This document shows positions 15,441-27,000 of a stretch of 64,000 nt of DNA, piece after piece. A program made the position numbers and the translations under genes. The DNA is from Cyprinodon diabolis (taxonomy: Eukaryota > Chordata > Actinopteri > Cyprinodontiformes > Cyprinodontidae). The notes beneath the pieces are model-generated. The model was not told where the DNA came from. It was given only the letters and a program-made list of their open reading frames with translations, and did no database searches. Location of the stretch: the NCBI GenBank assembly GCA_030533445.1, contig CM060065.1, positions 27,230,974-27,294,973 on the forward strand. The letters are read 5' to 3'. The first letter of the stretch is position 1. Every line of letters starts with the position of its first letter.

Positions 15441-16840
15441 ACTTTACCCCACAATTCAGAGTATTACTTGTTCACTGTCACTGACTTGCTGAGCAGTTTA
15501 CCAGCTAAGTTGGTGCTCTTTGTTCTGAACACATTAATATTATTGTGATTTTTGGGGTATTTATTTTCCTTATGGTTCCTAATGAACAGCTCCAGTTTCC
15601 ACATTGAGTTAAAGATATTGATCCTCGATTCAAATAATAAAAGAACACTGAGTCTGTTTGGTACATGTGCTATTATGTTATCAGGAATGCTCAACTGCTG
15701 TGTAAACATTGTAATGAATGTACTTTAGGTCACCAATTTTGTGTTACTGATACTTTAAGTGCCTCAATGAATACTGCAATCTTACAGGATCCTGCCAGAG
15801 AAAATGTAGCTCTTCTTGGTGGACAGTAAACATGTGAATGTTTCTTTAGTCTGTACTCTGATTTGAGTGCAGTTTTTGCCGACAGCATAAAGAAAAATTA
15901 TGTAAACATTTTAGATGAGATGTGGGGTATCTAAGGAAAAACAATCAGGAAACCAGAGTTCAAGGACTACTTTTTGCCAACATTAATTCTTATATAGAAA
16001 CTAGATAATAGGCCCTTTTTTATCTTGGCCACAAAAAAACACACAATCTGACAAATTACATCTAGAACTAAAATAAAATTTCTGATAAAATGTGCAGAAT
16101 AAACGAATAAACAAACCGAAAAAAGACCTTTTTCAATTTGAGATCCGTTCTCTTATCTAGAAGATACAGGTTTAATAACCCCTCTACAAAAAACAATGTA
16201 AACACTTGGATTTAAAAAGTAAATGTAAGCCAAACTTTAAAATGCATATGATATATTACTAAAACCAAGTGACTGGGTGGCACTATTTGTCTTGAGCTGT
16301 TGAGATGTGAAACTTCTACTGAAATTTGTTATTGTTCTATATACTCTTCACAGAGTGTATACTGTATATCAAGTGCCAAATTAATAAAATTTAATTTTTT
16401 TTCTGTAATGGGAATAAGTTGATATTTTCCGGGTTGATGTAGCAGGTTGTTCCTATAGAACAGATAAGCTGAGCTTGTTCTGTTGGCACATTTTATGAAT
16501 AAGCGAATCAGAATATTAGCTGGAAATGAATTCATCAGACCTGAAGACCTCCTGTTTGTAGAGCTATTGCTTTTCTATAAATCTCAAACACTGGAATGAT
16601 AATTTTTATAGTTTTTCCACTCTTTACTTTTGTGTTACACTTTATTTTGTATGTTTAAAGGTAGACAGTTTTAGACTATATTATATTCTTCCTCTGAATT
16701 TCTAAGCACAGATTTAAACATTGGACATTCTTCCTCTCTAAGTGGGTTTAATCATATTATTAGGATGTATCAGGCTGTCACATGTGCCTTTGCTCTTATT
16801 AAAATGTGTTTATTAAGAATAAAACAGTTGTATTTATGTA
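15276..16840 (+). other. Probable rab27a 3' UTR with TA microsatellite
   Basis: No coding potential follows the stop. A (TA)n run of about 34 bp lies at 15403-15436. The best polyadenylation signal is AATAAA at 16818-16823; an earlier AATAAA occurs near 16382. The UTR extent is inferred without transcript evidence. Confidence 0.5.
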
Positions 16841-17089
16841 TCATCTCGAGTCAGTGTCTTTATTCAATACATTCCGGCTTAAAAGCATTAGACAAAAGGA
16901 GGACATCAGTGCACTGATAATTTGACAGTATGGAAGAGAAAAGCACACCCTAGAGTTAAGGTACCCCTATGAGATGACTGCAATGTAATAAATGAGGCTG
17001 TTCTTAATGAAGTGGGAATAAGAGCTACCAAATAGCTATGTCAGGTAACAATTAAAATGTTTTAATGTTAAGAGTTTAAATTGGTTAAA

Positions 17090-17298
17090 AAAATCCTATA
17101 ACATTTGGTGAGCGAGAAAATTCTGAATTTCGGTCGAAATAACGACAGAAGAAGCTGTAATCATACTAGCGTTGATATCTCGCCTGTATTTCCGATAACG
17201 TCCTGCAGGGGACCTCATGTCAGCTTTACGTTTCGAGCCGCTTTCCTTTTGATCACACGAAGAAGAATCCGACGAAGTGGTTGAGTTTTTCTTTAAAG
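17090..17298 (+). promoter_or_regulatory. vrk3: Probable vrk3 promoter and non-coding first exon
   Basis: A local patch with many CpGs, unlike the flanks, ends in a good donor (TTTAAAG|GTATTT) at 17298. The next in-phase vrk3 exon begins with an acceptor right at the start codon, so an upstream leader exon is required and this is the most promoter-like segment. Inferred, not shown. Confidence 0.45.
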
Positions 17299-18041
17299 GT
17301 ATTTAACACGATTTTTAAAAGTGTCAAGGTGCAATTTTCGGAAGTCGTCGTGATTATTATGTATAAGAGGTTAAACTCAGCAATTGTTTGAAGTTGCAAG
17401 CTGATATATCGGCTTGTCATTTTGAATGGTTGTTAGCCTAGCTAGCAAGACCGAGCTGAAGTTGGTTGCCTGTTTCTATGGACAGCTAAAGGGCAGTTCC
17501 CTCTATTTTAACTACCTACAGCATCTCTTACTCTACTTTTAGAACTAAAAAAGTAAGACCTTGCTAACTAGGAAATAATCTAGACTAGAGTGGAATATTT
17601 TAAATCTCTGTTTAGCTTTTTGAAATCTTTATTTGTATTGTAAAATTATCTTTTTACAGCTCTGTTTACATCGGATAGGTCCAAACTCCCAATTATATCA
17701 CTCTAAAATTATACGTGTTTTATCAGAGGAAAATAATATAGCCTAATAGATTTTCTCTAATATTCTAAATCGTTTTTTTCCTCTCTGAGCTTAACATCTG
17801 TAGTTGAGTTTCTCTGCAGGTAATTGAGGTTAAATGTTGAATTATTGTCATCCTGAAAGTGAAACCCAGCTGATTATTTATAGTATGACGACTGTTAGTA
17901 CTTTTTCTCTGTAAATATATATATATATATTTTTACATTGCTTCTCAGCTAATGATGATACATTAACAATGTTCTTTTGAGTTTGTGTTTATATATCAGA
18001 TAAATTATTTTTAAAAGCAAAAACTTATCCATATGATACAG

Positions 18042-18660
18042 GTACAGTGAGGAAAATAAGTATTTGAACACCCTGTTTTTTTTCAAGTTCTCTCTCTTAG
18101 AAATCATAGAGGGGTCTGAAATCTTCATCGTAGGTGCATGTCCACTGTGAGAGACATAATCTAAGAAAGAAATACAAGAATCACAATGTATGATTTTTTT
18201 TTAAACTATTTTATTGATACAGCTATAAAATAGTATTTGAACACCTGAGAAAATCTATGTTGATGTTTGGTACAGTAGGCCTTGTTTGCAATTACAGAGG
18301 TCAAATGTTTCTTGTAGTTTTTCACCAAGTTCGCAGACACTGCAGGAGGGAGTTTGTCCCACTCCTCCACACAGGTCTTCTCTAGATCAGTCAGGATTCT
18401 GGGCTGTCGCTGAGAAAAATGCAGGGGGGTTTGAGCTTCCTTCAAAGATTCTCTATTGGGTTTAGGTCTCGAGACTGGCTAGGCCACACCAGAACCTTGA
18501 TATGCTCCTTCCAGAGCGACTCTTTGATTATCCTGGCTGTGTGCTTTGGGTCATTGCCATGTTGGAAGACCCAGCCTAGACCCATTCTTAATGCTCTAAA
18601 TGAGGGAAGGAGAGTGTTTCCCAAAATGTGCCCCGGTCATTCTCTCATTAATACAGTGCA
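18042..18660 (-). pseudogene. Degenerate Tc1-like element with one terminal repeat
   Basis: The left end reads ACAGTGAGGAAAATAAGTAT, a typical Tc1 terminal repeat. Minus-strand fragments encode [11 protein letters not shown] and [20 protein letters not shown] catalytic blocks (second Asp and Glu, about 18442-18545), then a C-terminal piece at 18206-18445. Frameshifts separate them and the opposite terminal repeat was not found, so the copy is 5'-truncated and dead. It lies in the presumed first vrk3 intron. Confidence 0.75.
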
Positions 18661-18679
18661 GTCAAGTTTTACTAATTAG

Positions 18680-19800
18680 ACCCAAGCTGACACTTTCAAT
18701 GACTATGAATTTCTGCTTTTGAATTCAGACAAAATAGCACTTATTGTCTTTAGACCAGAGTCTTTGACCAGAGTCGATCATCAAAAAAACCCTTTGTTTC
18801 ATTTTTGATCTTGAGTTTTCTTTTAAAGGGGTATATTATACAGAGAAGACCCAAAACCATTTTTACGTGATAAAATAAGGGTTCATTCTGATTTGATAGC
18901 TTTAATAGAACTCAAGCACCAGGTGTGATTAGCAAATATAAACAGAAGGGGCGCCTTCTGCTGGAAAAGTTGTGGTTCTATCAGAAAGCCACACCATGAC
19001 AATATGCAGCAGCATAATAAAGCCTGTCCTGCAGTGCCTTGTGGAAAAGCAACAGCTTGGCATGGTCGGAGACTAACTATCGTTAATTAAATAAACCTAT
19101 CTAAAGCAATTCTAAGTTCTAGTGCACCCTCTCCACAGCCTCATTTGAGAACATCTAGAGAAACAAAAAAATCCAGTTTCTAATAAACGCTAACGGGGAC
19201 ACAGCATCAAGGTAAATATTTTAATGACATGTTTTTAAATGTAATAGATTAAAACCTTTACAATAGAATGAACACAATTACACAAATAAAAATGACTCCC
19301 TATTTAACTGTATTGCTGATGAGAACCTGAATTGAATTAAATGACGTAACCCATTCTCCTTGTTTTCCCACTGTGAACATGCATGGTATTCTAACCCCAG
19401 TCAAGCGCTGTTATAATATTCACAAAGAGCTTTATTTACTAACAAAATGAGCAAACACAAAGCATAAAACACAGAAATACACCCCAAAATTTTATGCAAC
19501 CAAAGTGTGTTCATGGAGTATAAATTTAAACAATGTCAAATATAATCTGACTGTGCTCCCTTAAATCCCATATTAAACAGGTTTCTACAATTTTCATCCT
19601 TCATCAAATTTAGAAAATATCTTGTTTGTGGGTAATGCTGAGAAACTAGTTCATGCTTTTGTTACCTCAAGGCTGGAATATTCTACAAAACGTAATTAAA
19701 AGCCTTTACCAGAGTTAATATGAAAACTTAGCAGTTTACTGTTAACTGCACTTTTCCAAGCTTGAATATTTGGACCTTATCGCCTTCCTCTGCATGGAAT
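18680..19800. other. vrk3 intron 1, nothing recognised
   Basis: AT-rich sequence without convincing exons or repeats. Confidence 0.4.
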
Positions 19801-19849
19801 AGATCAAACAGAAACAGGCTGTATCTCCGGGAAGCAATTACTTTTTCTT

Positions 19850-20340
19850 ATGTACCGCCCTCCTTAATTTCTCCTTAACACTTCCCCTCTGAAGGCAGCA
19901 GACGGTTTGCCAAAATCTCTTTGAGGTCGACTAGTACTCTATCATCATGGCCGTATCAAACTCTCCAAAGCCTGAGTTTTGCAATCGTTGGGTAGCAGCA
20001 CTCTTGGATTCACAGCATGTTTGCTTCCTCTGGAGTCTCAGAAGCCTACCAGGATCAATAGAACTCCTTCTTCAGCTTGACAGCATATCTTACTGCCTGT
20101 GTCTAACACAGAGTTTAGGGGTTGCCCTCATGATAAGCTCCACAGGCCTAACGGCCACAGCTACGGGCAGCTGCATGAACTACAGCGACAGAGAACATGG
20201 TCCACTCAGATTTGATGTCTGGCTTTCTCTTCTTCCACCGTTTCCAAATCGCCACCAGGGGATGATTGGGGAATAGATCCATCCCTCTCTTTACCCGAGT
20301 GTCCAAGAAATACAGCCAGAGGTTAAAAAAAAAAATGAGA
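19850..20340. repeat. Possible degenerate interspersed repeat
   Basis: The block around GAGAACATGGTCCACTCAGA and ACGGCCACAGCTACGG resembles a multicopy sequence common in teleost genomes. It holds broken frames on both strands. The family is not identified, and this call rests on recollection of similar sequence only. Confidence 0.3.
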
Positions 20341-20519
20341 CAGTAACGTGATGCCAAGTCCACTAATGAGCACCCTTATGTTTAAACATTAAGGACAACC
20401 TGTGAATTGCACACAAGTTTTGTATATAACGGCTGGGGGTCATTTCCTTCCCATCACACCCCAGCAGTTATTACTGTAATTGCCCACATTAGCGTATAAG
20501 TCCTCATTAGTCATGAAAT

Positions 20520-20562
20520 TTAAGGAAGGTCTGGACAGTACTCCTGTCCAGACCTTCCTTAA
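20520..20562. repeat. Perfect 19-bp inverted repeat with 5-nt loop
   Basis: TTAAGGAAGGTCTGGACAG (20520-20538) is followed by a 5-nt loop and its exact reverse complement (20544-20562). Transcribed within the presumed vrk3 first intron, it would fold into a tight hairpin. Confidence 0.9.
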
Positions 20563-21099
20563 GCCTTTGATTTCTGGGATCTCCCCAGAGGCTATGTTGT
20601 TGGAGACTGGTTGGCTCCAGACTCAGCACTTTTGAAAATATGTAAACCATTTCCTAAAGCCATATCAGTCTCATGTGAATTAGAGAAAATCCTGCATAAC
20701 TTCAGCCCCCAAATTCTTAATTTTAAGATTTAATTGATGGTTTATGATGTGTAATTATATCAACACCAAAACCAAGAATTCAAATGTAATAAACCTTTAA
20801 CCAAAGTGATATCCTTGGACCCGAAAGAGCTGTCCTTTTATTAGATAATACCTGGTTTTAGAGTCTTGCCTTAATGTGATATCAAATTTGAAACCAAAGC
20901 TTCCACTGGAAAGATGCATTTATATCTAAATAGCTTGGAATTTTTTTTAGATAGAATAAAAAATGCGTTTTGATTTTTTTTTTTTCAGCAAAGTCCCATG
21001 TTCCAAACGATCACAGTGATATTTTGTTGGTTCATCTGTAACAGTTCACACCTACTAAGGTAGATGTTATGAAAGATGACGTATATTTGCTCTTCTAGG

Positions 21100-24000
21100 A
21101 TGCCTTTCCGTTTTTGCCCCCAGTGTGGGACGAAGCTACAGCCTGACTTTAGGTTTTGTCCATCATGTGGAGAGAAGCTTCCCTGTTCTGCCGATGAAGC
21201 TGGGCTTATGAGTTCGCCTGCCTCTATAAAAGATGAAACAACAGCCACAAGCCCTGCTTCATCTCTGACCTGTGAGTCTTTTCTTTTTCTTTAGAAATAC
21301 TTTTCTGTTCTCTTTGGATGTAAAGCATTTTAGGATTCTGAATGCTTTCATTTTGCAGCCAAGGACAGTAAGTCTCCAGTTTCACCTCGTCCTGCTATAA
21401 GAAAGACCCGGAACAGCCTGCAACTGGACAAAACTGTTAAATTTGACATCCAGGGTTCAGTTCAACAAACTTTACTTTCATCACCTCCTAAAAGTAAAGA
21501 GGATGAAGGTAAATATAATTTCTTAAGGCTATTAAATCACAAATAAATCAAAGAGCTTTAGCATGGCAAGAAGACAGCTTTTGATCCTTAATCTAAGCGC
21601 CTTTGGTCTGTATCAACAGTTAAGACTGTTGGGAGTCAAACATCTGACTCCAAGAAGCAACCAGAGGTAAAAATAACTTCAGAGGTTTTGTCATCTCCTG
21701 CTGCAAAATCTCCTCGACCAGGTAAGCAGAGAAACAATCTGCCTAGTTAAATTGTTTTATTTTTATGCATAGAGTACCTTTCTAAAGCATTATTACCCGC
21801 CTTTAACAATTCCACATTATTTTCTATTTCAAGCAAAATCATCAATGCATGTTTTTTAGATTGATCCTGACAAATAAAGTGTAGAAGATGGATGGATGTT
21901 ACAGCTATAAGCTCGCCAAAACATGGCTATCAACCTAACTGACCAGTTGGACAAAGAGAGCTTTAGGTCGTTTTCACACCTGATAGTCTGGTAGACTGTG
22001 ATTGATTGGGGGATAAAAATTACAACATTGCTACTATTGTTATGTAGTGCGGTTTGCGTTTATAATGAGCTTTGTCAAACTGAAATATGTTTGGAATGTC
22101 AGCAATTAAAATGCCAGTGATATATTGTTTATGAAAACTAGCAATACTGCATCCTTTACAGTTATTGGTGTCTACCAGAGTAGTTTTTCTTTTGCTCTGT
22201 CTGGCTGCACAAGATACTTTTTTTCAAATGGAGGGTTTTGGGGCTGCTGTGTTCCTTGCACTTGTCAGTGCATAATTTTAATCACAATTTTCAGATCAAG
22301 TGGCTCAAGTAGCTTGCGAAACTTCTTTTAGAAACAAATAAAAAACATATAAAACAAACTGCATTTTTTCTGTTTTAATAACTTGTAAAGATGCAATATT
22401 TTTATGCTACCTTCACACCAAACGTGATTTTGCAGCAAAAAGCGTCTACTGTTTCTATGTGAAGCTTTTACACATTATTTATTTATTGATTGATTGATTA
22501 TTGATCTCACGGTGGAGAAATTTGCTTATTACATCAGCCCAAATTGTCAAAAAGAGAAGAAGAATGTGTCCACATATGACAGCCTTTTTTTTAATATTTT
22601 CTTTTTATAGAAGGATTATTCTACAGTTATTGTACACAGTATTTACATGGGTATTTATATGGGTATTAAGGTAAGATGTGCCTCAAAAGCATCTTTAATG
22701 CTCCTGAAGTGCGTCCAGTAAAGTGTGAACAGATGCATCTGATGCTTCTGCTGCTCCTGTGTTCAATGGCAGAGAGTGTCTTTGCTGTATTTGCTGTAAC
22801 ACGTCTGTAAAAAGTAGTTTTAATATACTTTTAAGTTATAGTCCATCTCAAAACATTGTCTATGCAGTCAGTTCATCAAAATTACTGTCCTGCCTTAAAA
22901 TATTAATTCGGTGTCGGAGCCGCACAGGGGGTTTCAACTACGGCTGAAAATAGATGTTAGCGTTTTTTAAGTATATGGTACAAACTGCAAGCACCAGAAT
23001 AGAATTTGACATTTGAAGTTAATTTAGGCATTTAGAAACTGATTCAGAAGAGTGATCATAGTGATCACTCTCCTGATGATCAGTGATCATCTGCCTGAGC
23101 AGTGCTGTGTGTCTCCCTGCCAGCTCCCAGATCTCTTTCTCTTATTGGTTGAAGTGTCGCGTCAAGCAGCAAAATTAAAATTTTTCCAACTCCAGCATCT
23201 GCTGCTTGTTAAGCGCGTCACACGCTTTAGATGCTCAGAAGCTCATGAGGCGCTTCAGCTGCTCAGATGCATCAAGATACGCTGCTCCTGCTGCTGGAAA
23301 TGCACTGCAGGTCAAGCGTAGACTTTGCATGTAAACAGGCTGCTTCTGCTGCTTGAATATTGTCCGTTTTGAACGCAGGCCTACAAAGCCAGTATACTGT
23401 ATAAGCCTGTAGACTATTTTCCCTAAATTTACTTTGGGTCAGAAGTTCCCGTGCTGTTCATCTAATGTGACGTTAAGTGTGTCCATGTTAAATGGGTGCA
23501 ACCCGCTGATCTCTATTTTTTTAATAGAGATCAATGGTGAAACCTAGCATACAATAGAAACGTTATGTTCAAGGTGGATTTTGTGGATTCTCTGAAGCAA
23601 CCAGGATCCAGTCTCTTAATATTTCTTATAAGAAAGTAAAAGATAGCGATACTTTTATAAGACACTCTGCAGTACTGCATGTGGTTCATTTAAACTAAAA
23701 ATGTCTTTAATCTGTCCAGTCAGGGGACAAGGCAAACTTTCAAGTCCTGTTAAGAGGGAAGCAGAAGCATCTGATAAAACGACTGCAACGGCAGAAGCAT
23801 CAAAGGTTGAGCGTGCTGCTCCTTCCAAGTCTCCTTTGAAGGGTGAGCTGCAGCAGTCACTGATCAGTTTTCATTCTATCATCAGTTAAATATGAACAGA
23901 ATTATAATTTTATCCTGCATTATTTTTGTTTTATATGTTGTTTTCAAAGGTTCATTTCAGATTGGGGCAAATTAAAAGGTGGTATACTGCAGGTTTATAA

Positions 24001-27000
24001 AAGGATTAACTAAATTATTAATTCTGAAATGATGAGATTGTAAAGAAAAGACTGATCAGATTAAAGATACAATAAATGATAGAAGCAAACAAATAAGTTT
24101 AAAAATTTAAAACACAATTAAATAAAATAAGCAAAAAGTATGTCACATTTCCATATCTAATTTAAAAAAAAAATTATGTTCTCAGTTTTAACTATTTGTT
24201 TCTCTGACTTTTCCAACACTGCCTTTTCTGTCTCTAACAGAAAAAAAGAAAAATCAGTGAAGCTTTGATGGAGCATCCATTTACTTATTTTTCTTTGTTT
24301 CTCATTAGATGTTTTAACTTGATTAATATAGTCTGCTTTTGCTTGGTTTATATTTCCTTTTCCAAACTTACATAGAATTTTGTATAAACTATAAGACATC
24401 CAGTTTCTTTGACTCATTAACATCTATGATGATTATTGTGTTTATATGTTTATGTATGCCTATATGCTGCAATAGGACGAGGGGGTAAATCGAAGAAGGC
24501 AAAGCATGCGTCATTATTGGTGCCGATGCAGGAAGGGGAGGAGCTAACAGACAAGGCTGGCAAGAAGTGGAAACTGGTGAAGTTAATTGGTCAGAATGTG
24601 ATGGAGCTCCTGTATGAAGGTGAGATAAAGTAATGATAAAGAAAAAAAATCTATCATAAGTTGAAATGTCACGATTTTCTTTTATCCTGAGATTTAAATG
24701 TGGTTGCAGACAAATTAGTTTCATTCCCTTTAGAAAGGGCTTTGAAAAATGGGAAAGAACATTTTCATTATGATTACATTGCAACATTTGAAAAAAATCC
24801 AACTTCATTTTATTTTATCTATGTGGCTTGTTAAGAAATATTTTTCTAACAAAATCAGTGTTTCGTTTAAACACATTGTGCAGTTTGGTTTATTAAATGT
24901 AGAGTAAAGGTGGTCATTATAATGACTTTGTCTTTTTAGTTAACTCTTCTAGGGAGACCTTTCTTTGGTTGTTGTGATGAACTTCAGCTGGTTTGAATGA
25001 AACAAAAAAAAGAAAAATCTAAAATATTTACAGATGGTTGGCCCTTTTTATCACACCATGATAATACTTCAAGTGTTATAGTTAATTGTTGTGTTTAACT
25101 ATATTTTCCTGTTTTGCTTCTGCTTTATTATCACAGCATCTTTAGTTCTGAAGCACTTAGCACGTTTGTAGATTTTAAATAAAGCACCAGGACGTTGATA
25201 TTAATGATTAAGACTAATAATTATCTGGGGTTTCTTTCAGTTACTCGACCCACATCAAAAGAAGCGGATCACATTCTCAAACTGGTCAGTGTAATCATGA
25301 TTTATGACTCTTCTTTTCATAAACTTCTTAATAAACACAAATTAAGTAAGCTGTGCTATATTCTTTTTTTTTGGTGTACTCCATGTTTTTTATAGTGTTT
25401 ATTTTACAGAGGAATTAAGCATATTTTCTCAATTTAAGGGAACTAAAGATGGGCGAATCTTCACTGAGCAGAACTTCCTTCAAAGAGCGGCTAAATCTAC
25501 ATCTGGTGAGGGTTCAGTATGAGTTGATAACAGATTCATTATGTTGCCCCTAATGTTTCTTAGCCTTGTGAGACCATCCTGATCTCGCAAGCTTTCAAGG
25601 TTTCACTCGCAGATCAGCCTGGAGACTTTCCGTTAAAGAAAATTTGGAGCCGTTCACCAAACGAACGTCCAATCAGCGTTGGCTTTGAGGCGGGTTGAGG
25701 TGTGACGCAACGAGAAGCGCGACAGTTCAGTCTAACGAACATGGCGGCTTCAGCCGATGAAACTAGCATTAGCGTGGCTATCGAGCAAGTTTTATCGGAG
25801 TTACAGAGTATTTCTTCATTGAAAGAAGAGCACCTGGTTTTGGCAAGAGTAGCCTGGCTTGTGGTTGTGTTTTCGTCGTCGCTCTGTTAGAACGTCATAT
25901 GCTTCGTTGTTCTGATTGGTTTATTTGACCCGTCTATCACCAACATAGGCCAATCAGCTAACCAGTATTTTCGCCCCTTCCCAAAATTACTTGAACGGAA
26001 GGTTTCCAGATGGATATGCGGAGCAAATCCATCTGGTGGAGTCAGGTTAAATGTTTCTACCCATTTAAACAGGTTCATTCAGTATTTTACAGTTCAGCAT
26101 CTGTTCAATCTTCATCTATGATCAGGCTAATACAATGTTAGAGGGGACAGGCTCTATTTGGGATGACACACTTACCTCTGAGACGGGTTTGTTGTGTCTG
26201 TAGTTGAAAAGTGGATGAAGCAGAACAGGATGGATTTTCTGGGGATCCCCTCCTGCGTTGGGTTTGGTCTTCATGCAGACTTATACAGGTGTGGAATCAG
26301 GCTAAATATTCACCCTTTATGTCACAGAATTTCACACTGAATCTCAAGTTTTGTGATTTTATTGTAAATTTTAGGTTTCTGGTTTTCCCCAACATGGGGT
26401 GCTCCCTGCAGTCTGTTATAGAGGAAGAAAATGAGCCCCTCTCTGAGAGGGCTGTTCTTCAGCTCGCCTGTAGGACAGTGAGTACAGCCTTGGTGGATGA
26501 AGACAATCTGCATCCACTCAGTAAAATAATCTTGCTTAAATTGAATATGTCTGCTTGCTTTCAGCTGGATGTCCTGGAGTTTATCCACTCAAACGAGTAT
26601 GTTCATGCGGACATTAACGCAGAGAACATCTACATCAAACCGGGAGAGAATTCACAGGTGAAAGAAGGCTGCTTAGTGGGAAACATGACCTTGTGTTGCC
26701 TTAGAGGGATGAAACCAAACATACATCATTTTTCAAACTATCATGTCATTTTAAAGGAGTCAGTGCCCCAAAGTCGAAACCATTTCTTGTTAAAATCAAG
26801 TGTGTTGTTGTTGGGCTTCTGTTATAATTCAGATGGTTTAAGATTATTTATTGCCAAATGTTTTTTTTTTCAACATTTAATGATGTATGCAGTTATATTA
26901 TGAGAAGCTTTTTTCCTCTTTACATCACAATAAGTATTTTTTATGTGTGTCTTCATGCTGAGCTGTTTGTGTGTCCTCCCTGCTGTTTGTGTCTGGTGGC

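Noticed and set aside
19947..20276. 109-codon plus-strand frame starting MAVSNSPKPEFCNRW
   Set aside because: No domain was recognised, and the sequence resembles a multicopy repeat with broken frames on both strands.
20520..20562. miRNA gene
   Set aside because: The 5-nt loop and 19-bp arms do not match a usual precursor, so it is listed only as an inverted repeat.
21076..21099. Upstream in-frame Met for vrk3
   Set aside because: It lies before the acceptor TTCTAG directly preceding ATG 21100, thus in the intron. The zinc ribbon starts at the later Met.
24389..24808. 139-codon minus-strand frame
   Set aside because: Antisense to vrk3 exon 5, which has correct phase and kinase homology on the plus strand.
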